A DNA stretch of 37,139 nt from JAGNLM01 sp964439835 (GCA_964439835.1 CAYTPQ010000041.1:1-37139); one strand, 5' to 3'. Numbered from the stretch's first letter, positions 1-12,425 are shown. The notes: a model not told the origin generated them from the sequence alone. Program-made: numbers and translations.

Positions 1-565
1 GCACCTTCAGCGCCGCCGGCGGTGCCATCTCCGTTGGGGGGGCGGGCAGGGCGGGCGGGTGCAGGGCCGGACCCGGAATTACCGCACTCCCCTCGCCCGC
101 GGACGGCCCTCTCGCGGCCCCCGACTCCAGGGGCAGGGCGGGTGGCAGCGGCGCGACCGGCCACCTCCCCTGCCCGGCTGGGACCATCGGCTCGGCGTCC
201 ACGTCGGGCGGAGGCGGCCAGGCCTCGGGAGCGGGGTAACCCGGGTAGGTGGGATAGGCAGGGTAGGCGCCGGCCCGCTCGGGGGCCGGGTAGCCAGGTC
301 CGCGTCCCCAGGGCGCGAACCCGCGCGGGGCGGGCGGCGCCCAGGCGGGCTCCCGGGGCACCCCGTAGGCCGACTCGGGCATCTCCGCGCGCCGACCCGC
401 CGGCGGCGGTGCGACGCGCCCGCCCCAGGCCCGGGGTGCGTAGTACGGCCCGTAGCCGGGCCCGTAGCCCGCCTCCGGCGGTGGGACCTGCGCGACGGCC
501 GCGGCCGACACGCCCCAGACGCCCAGCCAGAACCCCAGGCGAACCACCGCTGCGGGCTTCACCAT
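1..565 (-). CDS. Secreted Pro/Gly/Tyr-rich protein, 3' end beyond window (sulfur-globule-protein-like?)
   Basis: An ATG at 565 opens a frame with no stop for 188 codons to the window edge, so the C-terminus is missing. A purine-rich GGGGAGAG lies 6 nt upstream. Residues 1-26 form a typical Sec signal peptide: a basic start (MVKPAAVVRL), a hydrophobic core (GFWLGVWGVSAAA) and a likely cleavage at AVAQ. The mature part is low-complexity. About a quarter of residues are proline, and ten tyrosines cluster in GYGPGYGPYYAP (about 33-44) and AYPAYPTYPGYPAPEA (about 99-114). No catalytic domain, Cys pair or membrane helix is visible. The Gly/Pro/Tyr composition plus export recalls sulfur-globule envelope proteins (Sgp) of purple sulfur bacteria, but other Pro-rich envelope proteins would look the same. 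It lies downstream of nifJ on the same strand, with its own promoter candidate at 647-652. The gene is well supported; its function is unknown. Confidence 0.72.
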   Translation of the reverse strand, partial: MVKPAAVVRLGFWLGVWGVSAAAVAQVPPPEAGYGPGYGPYYAPRAWGGRVAPPPAGRRAEMPESAYGVPREPAWAPPAPRGFAPWGRGPGYPAPERAGAYPAYPTYPGYPAPEAWPPPPDVDAEPMVPAGQGRWPVAPLPPALPLESGAARGPSAGEGSAVIPGPALHPPALPAPPTEMAPPAALKV

Positions 566-610
566 CCCAGTCTCTCCCCTGCCGGCCGATGTCGGGCGAT
601 GCAATGAAGC

Positions 611-637
611 GCGGGGCGGCGTCGGCCGCCGCCCCGC
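611..637 (-). other. Strong hairpin in the leader of the Pro/Tyr-rich gene
   Basis: A perfect 10-bp stem (GCGGGGCGGC at 611-620 with GCCGCCCCGC at 628-637) has a 7-nt loop. It lies between the promoter candidate at 647-652 and the ribosome-binding site of the gene starting at 565, so it would fold near the 5' end of that mRNA. It could stabilise the message or act as a second terminator for nifJ. No U-tract follows it. Confidence 0.5.
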
Positions 638-646
638 ACAGACGAA

Positions 647-652
647 AGTATA
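647..652 (-). promoter_or_regulatory. Candidate -10 box for the Pro/Tyr-rich gene
   Basis: On the minus strand TATACT (five of six matches to TATAAT) stands in a short AT-rich patch inside otherwise GC-rich DNA, about 80 nt upstream of the ATG at 565. No convincing -35 hexamer is seen. The expected position falls in the nifJ-terminal hairpin. Confidence 0.35.
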
Positions 653-663
653 CATTCCGCCAC

Positions 664-685
664 GCCGGGCGCAGGCGCGCCCGGC
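664..685 (-). terminator. Terminator-like hairpin after nifJ
   Basis: A perfect 9-bp stem (GCCGGGCGC at 664-672, GCGCCCGGC at 677-685) with a 4-nt loop begins 7 nt past the nifJ stop codon. The position suits transcription termination. It lacks a U-run, which is common in very GC-rich genomes, so intrinsic activity is uncertain. Confidence 0.45.
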
Positions 686-692
686 GCCGGCG

Positions 693-4304
<3,612 letters not shown>

Positions 4305-4379
4305 GGTCGCCTCCCGCGGGTCGGGGCTGCGGGCCCACCGATGCGGCGGAGCGCGCGCCCAAAAATTAGCCTATGACCA

Positions 4380-4436
4380 TATAACTGTGAGCTTATAATT
4401 CGGACCGGTCCAAGGCCGTTCTATGACGGGGATCAA
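4380..4436 (-). promoter_or_regulatory. Control region upstream of nifJ with three dyads
   Basis: This unusually AT-rich patch 75-132 nt upstream of nifJ holds three symmetric elements. TATAA-N8-TTATA lies at 4380-4397 (perfect 5-bp arms). GGACCGGTCC lies at 4402-4411 (perfect 10-bp palindrome). TTGATCCCCGTCAT reads on the minus strand at 4436-4423 and matches the FNR/Anr consensus TTGAT-N4-ATCAA at 8 of 10 positions. A -10-like TTATAT lies at 4384-4379 on the minus strand, and the GGACCGGTCC palindrome sits about where the -35 box would be, which has no good match. This suits an activator-dependent, possibly oxygen-regulated promoter. The regulator assignments are inference. Confidence 0.4.
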
Positions 4437-4545
4437 AAATCGAGGGACACTCCCCCGTCGGAGAGGGGCTTCTATCCCCCGATGGGAAGAGCATTTCTTG
4501 GCCTTCCGGTAGAAGGACTTGACTCAGGTTTAGCCAGCGGACCCC

Positions 4546-4570
4546 CGCGGCGCCGGCTGCGGGCGCCGCG
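4546..4570 (-). terminator. Terminator-like hairpin downstream of relA
   Basis: A perfect 9-bp stem (CGCGGCGCC at 4546-4554, GGCGCCGCG at 4562-4570) with a 7-nt loop lies 41 nt beyond the relA stop. It has no U-tract. The rest of the 307-bp interval 4305-4611 is the nifJ control region plus a repeated TCCCCCG motif (4451 and 4475) of no recognised function. Confidence 0.4.
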
Positions 4571-4611
4571 ACCGGTCACCGGCGTTCGGCGCGATCCCCT
4601 GCCGCCGGCGG

Positions 4612-6801
4612 TCAGCCCCGCCGGCGGGCCTCGACGACGTTGTTGAGCTGGCCGATCCGGGCGAGCACCCGGGCGAGCCGACCGGCATCGGGTACCTCGA
4701 CCGTGAGGCGCATGTGGGCGAGGGAGGTCTCGGGGTCGGTGTAGGTGTTGACGCTGGTGACGTTGAGCTTCTCGTTGGCCAGGACCTGGGAGATGTCGCG
4801 CAGCAGACCCTGCCGGTCGTAGGCCTCGACCTGGATGTCGACGGGGTAGGTGTTGACCGAGCCGGTGCCCCAGCTCACCTCGATGACTCGGCTGCCGTCC
4901 TCGGCGGCGAGCCGCAGGGCGTTCGGACAGTCCTGGCGGTGGATGCTGACGCCCCGTCCGTGGGTGATGTAGCCCGTGATCGGGTCCGGCGGCACCGGCC
5001 GGCAACAGCGGGCCAAGTGGCTCATCAGGTTGCCCACGCCGTCGATGGTCACGTCCCCGCCGCCTGCGGGGCGCGTGCTCTTTGGCCGGCGCTCCAGGGT
5101 GGCGACCCGGGGCAGGACCTCTTCCTGTAGCGCCCCCGCGAGCTGCGAGGGCCCGACCTCGCCGCGGCCCATCGCCGCGCAGAGGTCCTCCACCTTGCCG
5201 AGCTTGAGCCGCTGGGCCAGCTTCTCCAGGTTGACCTCGGCCACGCCCAGGCGCCGGAACTCGCGCTCCAGCTGGTCACGGCCAGCGGCGACGCACTTGT
5301 CGTAGTCCTGCTGCTTGAACCACTGCCTGACCTTGGAGCGGGCGCGCGAGGTCTTGAGGAAGCCGAGCGATTGGTTGAGCCAGTCGCGGCTCGGACCGCC
5401 GTGGCGGGTGGTGAGGACCTCGACCTGGTCGCCGTTGCGCAGCTCGTAGGTGAGCGGGACGATGGCCCCGCCGACCTTGGCGCCCCGGCAGCGGTGGCCC
5501 ACGTCGGAGTGCACCGCGTAGGCGAAGTCGAGCGGGGTCGCCCCCCGCGGCAGGTCGATGACCTGGCCCTTCGGCGTCAAGACGTAGACCCGGTCGTGGA
5601 AGACCTCGGTGCGGAAGCGCTCGAGGAAGTCCGCCGAGCCGGCCGGCTCCACGCCCGGCTCGAGCAGCTGACGCACCCAGGCGACCTTGTCGGCAAAGGC
5701 CGCGTCCTGGCGCCCCCCTTCCTTGTACTGCCAGTGGGCCGCCACGCCGAGCTCGGCGTGGCGGTGCATGGCGTGGGTCCGGATCTGGATCTCCAGCGGC
5801 CGCCCCCCGGGCCCGACGACCGCCGTGTGCAGCGACTGGTAGTGGTTGCCCTTGGGGTTGGCGATGTAGTCGTCGAACTCCTTCGGGATGTGGGGCCAGA
5901 GGCCGTGCACCACGCCGAGGGCGGCGTAGCAGTCCTTCACGCTCTCGACCAAGACCCGCACCGCGCGCACGTCGAAGAGCTGGTGGAAGTCGAGCCCCTT
6001 GGCCTGCATCTTGCGCCAGATGCTGAAGATGTGTTTCGGCCGCCCGCTGACCTCCGCCGGGATCTCCTCGGCCGCGAGGGCGGCGCGGATCCGCGCCACC
6101 ACCTCGCCGATGTAGCGCTCCCGGTCGGCGCGCCGCTCGTCCAGGCGCCGGGCGATCTCCTGGTAGCGCTGCGGCTCCAGGTAGCGGAACGAGAGGTCCT
6201 CCAGCTCCCACTTGACCTGCCAGATCCCCAGTCGGTTGGCGAGCGGGGCGTAGATGTCGAGGGTCTCGCGCGCCGCCGCCTGCCGCCGCTCCTCGGACCC
6301 CCGGCGCAGGCCCCGAAGCAGCACCAGCTGCTCGGCCAGGCGGATCAGGATCACCCGCAGGTCCTCGGCCATCGCCAGCAGCAGCTTGCGCAGGCCCTCG
6401 AGGCGCGCGAGCTCCACGCCGCGCTCGGCCTCGGGGGGCCGGGCGTGGTACTCGCGAATGGCGTCCATGCGGCTCGCCCCCTCGATCAGGCGCGCGACCG
6501 CCTCGCCGAAGCGGGCCCGCACCCGCTCGAGGTCCAGCGTATCGGCCGCGACCGCCGGGTGCAGCAGCGCCGCCGCGACGCTCTCGTGGTCGAGATTCAG
6601 GCCGAGCAGCACCCGCGCGGCGCCCAGGCCGTCCCGACGGCCCGCCTCGTCTAGGGACCCGCAGCCCTCGACCCAGGCACGGGTGACCAGGTCCGCCTGC
6701 TCCGGGGTACGGCGTGCGGTCAGCTCCGCGGGCACAGGCGGGGGACCCACGGCCTCCGGGCTCGTCGCAGCGTCAGGTGTCTCGGGGCCGGCCTCGTCCA
6801 T
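4612..6801 (-). CDS. relA: RelA-type GTP pyrophosphokinase ((p)ppGpp synthetase)
   Basis: 729 residues from the ATG at 6801. The frame stays open upstream but overlaps rng, so those codons are unlikely to be used; GGGAG lies 10 nt before this ATG. It makes (p)ppGpp on stalled ribosomes. Order: degenerate hydrolase domain (about 30-190), synthetase (about 200-390, with FDVRAVRVLV, EFDDYIANPK at 308, QIRT and AELGVAAHWQYKEG), TGS (about 410-470), zinc-finger/conserved-Cys domain (CCRPVPPDPITGY...DCPN), and a C-terminal ACT domain. RelA is preferred over SpoT for two reasons. The hydrolase HD motif is HP (LLHPAVAADT, His81-Pro82), and the synthetase signature is the acidic EFDD form typical of RelA rather than the RFKD form of SpoT. 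It is probably synthetase-only. The gene is divergent from rng across about 120 bp. Confidence 0.93.
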   Translation of the reverse strand: MDEAGPETPDAATSPEAVGPPPVPAELTARRTPEQADLVTRAWVEGCGSLDEAGRRDGLGAARVLLGLNLDHESVAAALLHPAVAADTLDLERVRARFGEAVARLIEGASRMDAIREYHARPPEAERGVELARLEGLRKLLLAMAEDLRVILIRLAEQLVLLRGLRRGSEERRQAAARETLDIYAPLANRLGIWQVKWELEDLSFRYLEPQRYQEIARRLDERRADRERYIGEVVARIRAALAAEEIPAEVSGRPKHIFSIWRKMQAKGLDFHQLFDVRAVRVLVESVKDCYAALGVVHGLWPHIPKEFDDYIANPKGNHYQSLHTAVVGPGGRPLEIQIRTHAMHRHAELGVAAHWQYKEGGRQDAAFADKVAWVRQLLEPGVEPAGSADFLERFRTEVFHDRVYVLTPKGQVIDLPRGATPLDFAYAVHSDVGHRCRGAKVGGAIVPLTYELRNGDQVEVLTTRHGGPSRDWLNQSLGFLKTSRARSKVRQWFKQQDYDKCVAAGRDQLEREFRRLGVAEVNLEKLAQRLKLGKVEDLCAAMGRGEVGPSQLAGALQEEVLPRVATLERRPKSTRPAGGGDVTIDGVGNLMSHLARCCRPVPPDPITGYITHGRGVSIHRQDCPNALRLAAEDGSRVIEVSWGTGSVNTYPVDIQVEAYDRQGLLRDISQVLANEKLNVTSVNTYTDPETSLAHMRLTVEVPDAGRLARVLARIGQLNNVVEARRRG

Positions 6802-6922
6802 GACCCCGATTCTCCCACACCACCTTCCCCGGGGGTGCCCCCGTCGGGGCCACGGCCCGGCGACCGCGGCCCCGCACGGCGGTCTTGCGCGGCCCTCGCC
6901 CGCCGGGTACCGTCCGGCGGCT

Positions 6923-8497
6923 ATGAGCACCGAGCTTCTGATCAATGTCACGCCCCGCGAGACCCGGGTCGCCCTGGTCGAGAACGGGGTGCTGCAGGAG
7001 GTCTTCATCGACCGCGCCAGCTGCCGCGGCCTGGTCGGCAACGTCTACCGCGGACGGGTCTCGCGGGTCCTCCCCGGCATGCAGGCGGCCTTCGTCGACA
7101 TCGGCCTGGAGCGCGCCGCCTTCCTACACGCCTCGGACATCGCGGGGCGGCGCCTGACCATCAACCACACCGAGCCGGGCGCCGAGGACCGCCGCCTGGA
7201 GTGCCCGGATCGGAGCGAGCCCGCCGAATCCTCGACCACCTTGACGGGGGACGAGTCGCTGGTGGTCGAGGACATCACCCTGCTGGTGCGCGAGGGTCAG
7301 GAGCTGCTGGTGCAGGTGATCAAGGACCCGCTCGGCACCAAGGGCGCGCGCCTCACCACACAGATCTCGCTGCCCTCGCGTTACGTCGTCTACATGCCCT
7401 ACGCGCAGACGGTCGGCGTCTCCCAGCGGATTGAGGACGAGGCCGAGCGCTCGCGCTTGCGCGAGCTGGTGCGCACGGCCCTCGCCGACCCGCCGGAAGG
7501 CGGTCCGGCCCCACTCGGACCCGGCGGCTACATCATCCGGACGGCGGCGGAGGGGCTGCCAGCGGAGACCGTGCTGGCCGACATGGAGTTCGTGCAGAAG
7601 CTCTGGCGCTCGCTGCAGCGGCGGGCCGAGGGGGTGGCGGCCCCGGGGATCGTGCACGAAGACATCCCCTTGCTGATGCGGGCCCTGCGCGAGATCGCCG
7701 CCAAGGAGGTCGAGCGCGTGCGCATCGACTCCCAGGAGGGCTACGAGCGGCTGGCCGCATTCGCGGCCCAGTTCATGCCGGACATGCTGGCGCGCATCGA
7801 GCCCTACACCGGCGACCGACCGATCTTCGACATCTACGGGGTGGAGGACGAGATCCAGAGGGCGCTGGAGCGGAAGGTCCCGCTCAAGTCGGGCGGGCAC
7901 CTGGTCCTGGACCAGACCGAGGCGATGACGACGATCGATGTCAACACCGGCGCCTTCGTCGGCCACCGCAACCTCGAGGAGACGATCTTCCGCACCAATT
8001 TGGAGGCGGCCCAGGCGATCGCGCGCCAGCTGCGCCTGCGCAACCTCGGCGGCATCATCATCATCGACTTCATCGACATGTGCAGCGAGGAGCACAAGCG
8101 CCAGGTGCTCCGCGCCCTGGAGAAGAGCCTGGAGCGCGACCACACCCGCACCCACGTGAGCGAGGTCTCGCCGCTCGGGCTGGTGCAGATGACCCGCAAG
8201 CGCACCCGGGAGAGCCTGCAGCACGTGCTCTGTGAACCCTGCCCCCTCTGCAGTGGGCGGGGATCGGTGAAGACCGCGGAGACGGTCTGTTACGAGATCT
8301 TCCGCGAGATCATCCGCCAGGCCCGGCAGTTCGAGGCCGAGAAGCTGCTGGTGCTGGTCTCCCGGGAGGTGGCGGACCGGCTCCTGGAGGAGGAGTCGGC
8401 GACCGTCGCCGAGCTGGAGTCCCAGATCAGGAAGCCGATCGAGGTCCAGGTCGAACCGCTGTACGCTCAGGAGCAGTACGACGTCGTCCTGATGTGA
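6923..8497 (+). CDS. rng: Ribonuclease G
   Basis: 524 residues from the ATG at 6923. The frame extends upstream into relA, but homology starts at MSTELLINVTPRETRVAL. RNase G is a 5'-end-sensitive single-strand endoribonuclease that matures the 16S rRNA 5' end and degrades some mRNAs. Visible features: S1 domain (about 35-130, VYRGRVSRVLPGMQAAFVDIG), the catalytic Mg-binding core (AMTTIDVNTGAFVG; GGIIIIDFIDM), MTRKRTRESLQHVLC, and the Zn-link CPLC cysteines. It is about 35 residues longer than E. coli RNase G because of an acidic, low-complexity insertion in the S1 domain around residues 85-115 (TEPGAEDRRLECPDRSEPAE). There is no RNase E-like C-terminal scaffold. It leads a plus-strand run with yhdP 31 nt downstream, the same pairing as in E. 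coli. Confidence 0.96.
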   Translation: MSTELLINVTPRETRVALVENGVLQEVFIDRASCRGLVGNVYRGRVSRVLPGMQAAFVDIGLERAAFLHASDIAGRRLTINHTEPGAEDRRLECPDRSEPAESSTTLTGDESLVVEDITLLVREGQELLVQVIKDPLGTKGARLTTQISLPSRYVVYMPYAQTVGVSQRIEDEAERSRLRELVRTALADPPEGGPAPLGPGGYIIRTAAEGLPAETVLADMEFVQKLWRSLQRRAEGVAAPGIVHEDIPLLMRALREIAAKEVERVRIDSQEGYERLAAFAAQFMPDMLARIEPYTGDRPIFDIYGVEDEIQRALERKVPLKSGGHLVLDQTEAMTTIDVNTGAFVGHRNLEETIFRTNLEAAQAIARQLRLRNLGGIIIIDFIDMCSEEHKRQVLRALEKSLERDHTRTHVSEVSPLGLVQMTRKRTRESLQHVLCEPCPLCSGRGSVKTAETVCYEIFREIIRQARQFEAEKLLVLVSREVADRLLEEESATVAELESQIRKPIEVQVEPLYAQEQYDVVLM

Positions 8498-8528
8498 GGC
8501 CGCGACCCGCCGGGCCGAGCCGACGCCC

Positions 8529-11500
8529 ATGACCCTCCGGCGCCTCCTGCACCACCCCCGCCTGGTGGCCCGGGCGACCCTTTGGCTCGCGCGGGCGAGC
8601 GCGCCCTACCTGGCGGCCGGCCTGGTCCTCCTCGCCCTCGCGCTCGGCGTCCTGCGCTGGCTGGTGGAGACGCTGCCGGAGCGCCGGGCCCAGGTGGAGG
8701 TCTGGGTCGGCGAGCAGATCGGCCAGCGGGTCACGGTGGGCGCGATGCGCTTCGGGTGGTCCGGCTGGGAACCCGAGGTCGCCCTGGAGGAGCTCACTGT
8801 TTATGGCCCCTCTCACGAGGTGGCCCTGCGCCTCGCTCGCGTGGCACTGCGCCTGGACCTCGCCCACAGCGTGCGTGAGTGGGCCCCGAGGGTGCGGGCG
8901 GCACGGGTGCAGGGGCTGGGCCTGACCGTCGTGCGCGGCGCCGACGGCACCCTGTTTCTGCGCGGGCTGGGAGGCGGGGCCGAGGACCCCGGCCTGGCCG
9001 CCGTGCTGCTGCGCTCGGAGGCCCTGCTGGAGCTCGACGAGAGCGAGGTCACCTGGGTTGACGAGGGCCGCGGGCTCGCCCCTGTGCGGCTGACCGGCGT
9101 CCGACTGCAGATCCGTAATGACGGCGAGCGGCACACCATCCGGGCGAGTGCCGACCTCCCGGGCGGCGAGGCCCGACTCGCCCTCGACGCCGAGGGCGAC
9201 CTGCTGGCCGGCGGCTGGCGCGGGCGCTCTTACCTCGAGCTGCGTGGGCTCAGCCTGGCGCGCTGGGCCGGGCGGTCCCTGGAACCACTGGCGGCCTACA
9301 GCGGCTCAGTGCGCCTGGAGGCCTGGATCGACTGGCAGGACGGCCGCCCGAGCCGCGCGGTGGGCACGGTAGGCCTGCGCAGCGCCGCCCTCGACCTCGG
9401 GGGCCTACCCCTGAACGTCAGCGAGGCCAGCGCGCGCCTGCGCTACGAGCGGACCGAGGAGGGGTGGCATGGGGCGGTGGCGGACCTGCTGCTGCGGACC
9501 GACCGCGGGGAGCTCGCCGCCCCGGCGGTCGAGGCGCGGGTCGCCGGCCGCTGGCCTGCGTGGCGGGTCCTCCTCTATTCCCCCTCGGCCGCCCTCGATC
9601 CCCCGGCCAGCGCCACGCCGCCGAACGGGTCGGGCACCGGCCTCGGCTCGCTGCTGTCGGCGTCCGCCCGCACGGGTCTGCGGGATATCTGGGCGCGCTA
9701 CGACCCCGACCGGACCGACGGTGCCGCCTGGAGCGCCTCGCTCTGGTTCGACGGCGCGGGTCTGCGGCCGGCGGGAGACCTCCCCGGCGTGGAGGGGCTG
9801 GCGGGGCGCCTGCGGGTCCGGGACGGACGGGGCGAAGCCCACCTGGGGGCCGGCCCCGTCCGTGTCGAGTGGCCTGCCGGCTACGCCGTGCCCCTAACCC
9901 TGACGTCGGTGTCGGGACCGGTGGCCTGGGAGGTCGACGGCACCGGCTGGAAGGTCAGTACCTCGGGCCTCAGCGTCGCCACGCCCGATCTCCAGGTCCG
10001 GCTCGCCGGCTCGGTCCGGGATTCGCGCGCCGGGACGGGGGGACCGTACCTGAGTCTGCTCGCACGGTCGGACGGCCTCGCCCTTCCGGCCCTGCGGCGT
10101 TACCTGCCGCGTAAGGCGATGAAGCCGAGGACCTACGACTGGCTGTCCGAGGCGTTTCCGGCGGGGGAGGCGAAGGGCGTCGAGCTCCTGGTCCACGGGC
10201 CTCTCTCGGCGTTCCCCTACGCGTCCCCCACCGGCCGGTTCGAGGCCCGGGTCGAAGTCGAAGGGGGGACGCTGCGCTACGAGCCACGCTGGCCGCCGCT
10301 CACGGCGGTGCAGGCGAGCGTCGCCTTCCTCGGGCCCGGAGTACGCGTCGACCTGGCCTCGGCGCGTGTCTACGAGTCGCCGGTGCTTCGGGCCCGGGGC
10401 GAGATCGCCGATCTGGCCCACGAGTTCCCGTGGCTGCGGGTCGAGGGCCAGGTCGAGCCCCTCGGCGCGGACACCCTGCGCTTCATCCGCGAGGCCCCGC
10501 TCGAGCCCGCGGCCAAGGAGCGCTTCCGAGACCTGGCCGTCGACGGCTCCCTGGGGCTGGACCTCAAGCTCGACGTGCCCCTGGCACACGACGACCCGGA
10601 GGACACCCGGGTCGACGGCCGGGTGACCTTTCGCGGCAACCGTGTCCTGTTGCGCGAGGTGCCCTTTACCAACGCCGCGGGCAGCCTGACCTTCACCCGC
10701 GAGCGCTTCGTGGCCCGGGGCCTGCGCGCGCAGCTCGCCGAGATCCCGGTCACGGTGTCGATAGAGCCCGGGGCCTCGGGACCCCAGGCGACCACCCGCC
10801 TGCGGGTGACGGGGGCTGCCAGCGTCGACCAGATCGGCCGTGCCCTCGGTGCGGACGCCGGCGGTGGCGCGTGGTCCGCCCTCAAGCCGCGCCTGCGCGG
10901 GGCGGTGCAGTGGCAGGCCGACGCCGAGGTGGCCGTGGCCGCCGGTGGCGCCGTGCGGCTCCTGGTGGAGAGCGACCTGCGGGGGCTCGAGTCGTCACTG
11001 CCGCCGCCGTTCGCGAAGGCCGCGTCGGAGCGGCAACCCCTGCGGGTCGAGACGACCGTCGGTGACCCCGCCGGCCAGACCCTGCGGGTCCGCCTGGCCG
11101 ACCAGCTGGCGGCGGTTCTCGCCCTGGGCCAGACGGGCGGGCGCACGGTGCTCCAGGCGGCCGACGTGCGCCTGGGGCCCGAGGCCGGCACCCCCGCGGA
11201 CCGGCCGCCACCGGGGTTCACGGTGAAGGGGACACTGGCCGAGCTGGCCCTGCCCGCCTGGCTCGCGCTGGCGGATGCCTCCGGACCGAGCGGGACACGA
11301 GGCGCGGCGCGTCCCCGCCCTGCCGGCCAGGAGCGGGCGCCGACGCGGGTGGACCTCACGGTCGGTCGGGTGGCGCTCGGGGCCTTCCACCTGGACCAGA
11401 CGCGGGTGCGGGCGGAGACGCGCCCGGACGGGGGCTGGCTCGTCGCCCTCCAGGGCACCGGGGCCGCAGGCAACGTCACCGTGCCAGCGCCGGACAGCGG

Positions 11501-12425
11501 CGCCCCCTACCGGCTTGCGCTCGAGCGGCTCGCCCTGGTCGGGTCGAGCGAGGCGGGCGCACCGGCACGGCTGCCCGAGCCGTCGCGAATGCCCGCGGTC
11601 GAGGCGTCCTGCCAGGACCTGCGCCTGGACGGCCGCCAGCTGGGCTCGGTGGTCCTCTCCACGGGACCGACCCCCGGTGGCGTCGCCGTGCGCACGCTGC
11701 GACTGAGCGGCCCCGACCTGGAGGCCGAGGCCACCGGCGACTGGACCGGCACCGGGGAGGCCCAGAGCTCGCGCCTGGACGCGGAGCTGAAGAGCCAGGA
11801 CCTCGGAAAGTTCCTGCGCACCCTGGGCTTCAACGAGTCCGGCCTGGAGGGCGGCCGGATCCGCCTGCAGGTCCAGGCGCGCTGGAGTGGCAGTCCGGTC
11901 GCCTTTTCGCCTGCGAGCGCGCGGGGCCAGGTTGCCCTCAAGGTCCGGGACGGCGCCCTCGCCGACGTCAGCCCCGGCGCGGGACGCATCTTCGGCCTGC
12001 TCAGCGTCCAGGCCCTCCCCCGGCGCCTGACCCTCGATTTCCGCGACCTCTTCGGCAAGGGCTTCCGCTACCAGCGGATCGACGGGACCTTCCGGGTGGA
12101 GGACGGCAACGCCTACACCGAGGACCTGGTCGTCGAGGGGGACGCGGCACGGATCGACATCCGCGGGCGGGTCGGCCTCGCCACGGAGGACTACGATCAG
12201 CGCGTCACCGTGATGCCGCGAGTCTCTACCACCCTTCCGATTGCCGGGGCCCTGGCCGGTGGCCCGATCGGGGCCGTCGCAGGCTTCGTCGCCGGGCAGG
12301 TCTTCAAGGACCAGATCGACCGGGCCGCCCAGTTCCAGTACACGGTGAAGGGCCCCTGGAGCGACCCGGTAGTCGAGCGCGTGGGCACCACCCCCGTGCC
12401 CGCCGCCGCCCCTACCCAGGAGTGA
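8529..12425 (+). CDS. yhdP: YhdP-family AsmA-like envelope lipid-transport protein
   Basis: 1298 residues, close to E. coli YhdP (1266). The family spans the periplasm as a hydrophobic-groove bridge and helps move phospholipids to the outer membrane, redundantly with TamB and YdbH. A single N-terminal membrane anchor (about residues 24-45, YLAAGLVLLALALGVLRWLV) precedes a long beta-rich periplasmic region. The C-terminal AsmA-like segment is characteristic: LPRRLTLDFRDLFGKGF, then FRVEDGNAYTEDL, VTVMPRVSTTLPIAGALAGG and a final FQYTVKGPWSDP. It follows rng by 31 nt and precedes nudJ by 40 nt. tldD, which often follows yhdP in enterics, is absent here. Family assignment is firm; the transport role is taken from E. 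coli work. Confidence 0.93.
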   Translation: MTLRRLLHHPRLVARATLWLARASAPYLAAGLVLLALALGVLRWLVETLPERRAQVEVWVGEQIGQRVTVGAMRFGWSGWEPEVALEELTVYGPSHEVALRLARVALRLDLAHSVREWAPRVRAARVQGLGLTVVRGADGTLFLRGLGGGAEDPGLAAVLLRSEALLELDESEVTWVDEGRGLAPVRLTGVRLQIRNDGERHTIRASADLPGGEARLALDAEGDLLAGGWRGRSYLELRGLSLARWAGRSLEPLAAYSGSVRLEAWIDWQDGRPSRAVGTVGLRSAALDLGGLPLNVSEASARLRYERTEEGWHGAVADLLLRTDRGELAAPAVEARVAGRWPAWRVLLYSPSAALDPPASATPPNGSGTGLGSLLSASARTGLRDIWARYDPDRTDGAAWSASLWFDGAGLRPAGDLPGVEGLAGRLRVRDGRGEAHLGAGPVRVEWPAGYAVPLTLTSVSGPVAWEVDGTGWKVSTSGLSVATPDLQVRLAGSVRDSRAGTGGPYLSLLARSDGLALPALRRYLPRKAMKPRTYDWLSEAFPAGEAKGVELLVHGPLSAFPYASPTGRFEARVEVEGGTLRYEPRWPPLTAVQASVAFLGPGVRVDLASARVYESPVLRARGEIADLAHEFPWLRVEGQVEPLGADTLRFIREAPLEPAAKERFRDLAVDGSLGLDLKLDVPLAHDDPEDTRVDGRVTFRGNRVLLREVPFTNAAGSLTFTRERFVARGLRAQLAEIPVTVSIEPGASGPQATTRLRVTGAASVDQIGRALGADAGGGAWSALKPRLRGAVQWQADAEVAVAAGGAVRLLVESDLRGLESSLPPPFAKAASERQPLRVETTVGDPAGQTLRVRLADQLAAVLALGQTGGRTVLQAADVRLGPEAGTPADRPPPGFTVKGTLAELALPAWLALADASGPSGTRGAARPRPAGQERAPTRVDLTVGRVALGAFHLDQTRVRAETRPDGGWLVALQGTGAAGNVTVPAPDSGAPYRLALERLALVGSSEAGAPARLPEPSRMPAVEASCQDLRLDGRQLGSVVLSTGPTPGGVAVRTLRLSGPDLEAEATGDWTGTGEAQSSRLDAELKSQDLGKFLRTLGFNESGLEGGRIRLQVQARWSGSPVAFSPASARGQVALKVRDGALADVSPGAGRIFGLLSVQALPRRLTLDFRDLFGKGFRYQRIDGTFRVEDGNAYTEDLVVEGDAARIDIRGRVGLATEDYDQRVTVMPRVSTTLPIAGALAGGPIGAVAGFVAGQVFKDQIDRAAQFQYTVKGPWSDPVVERVGTTPVPAAAPTQE

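Noticed and set aside
4612..6801. Calling the (p)ppGpp enzyme SpoT
   Set aside because: The hydrolase HD pair is HP and the synthetase carries EFDD, both RelA traits.
6802..7041. 80 extra in-frame codons before the relA ATG at 6801
   Set aside because: They overlap the start of rng, are Arg/Pro-rich, show no homology and have no ribosome-binding site.
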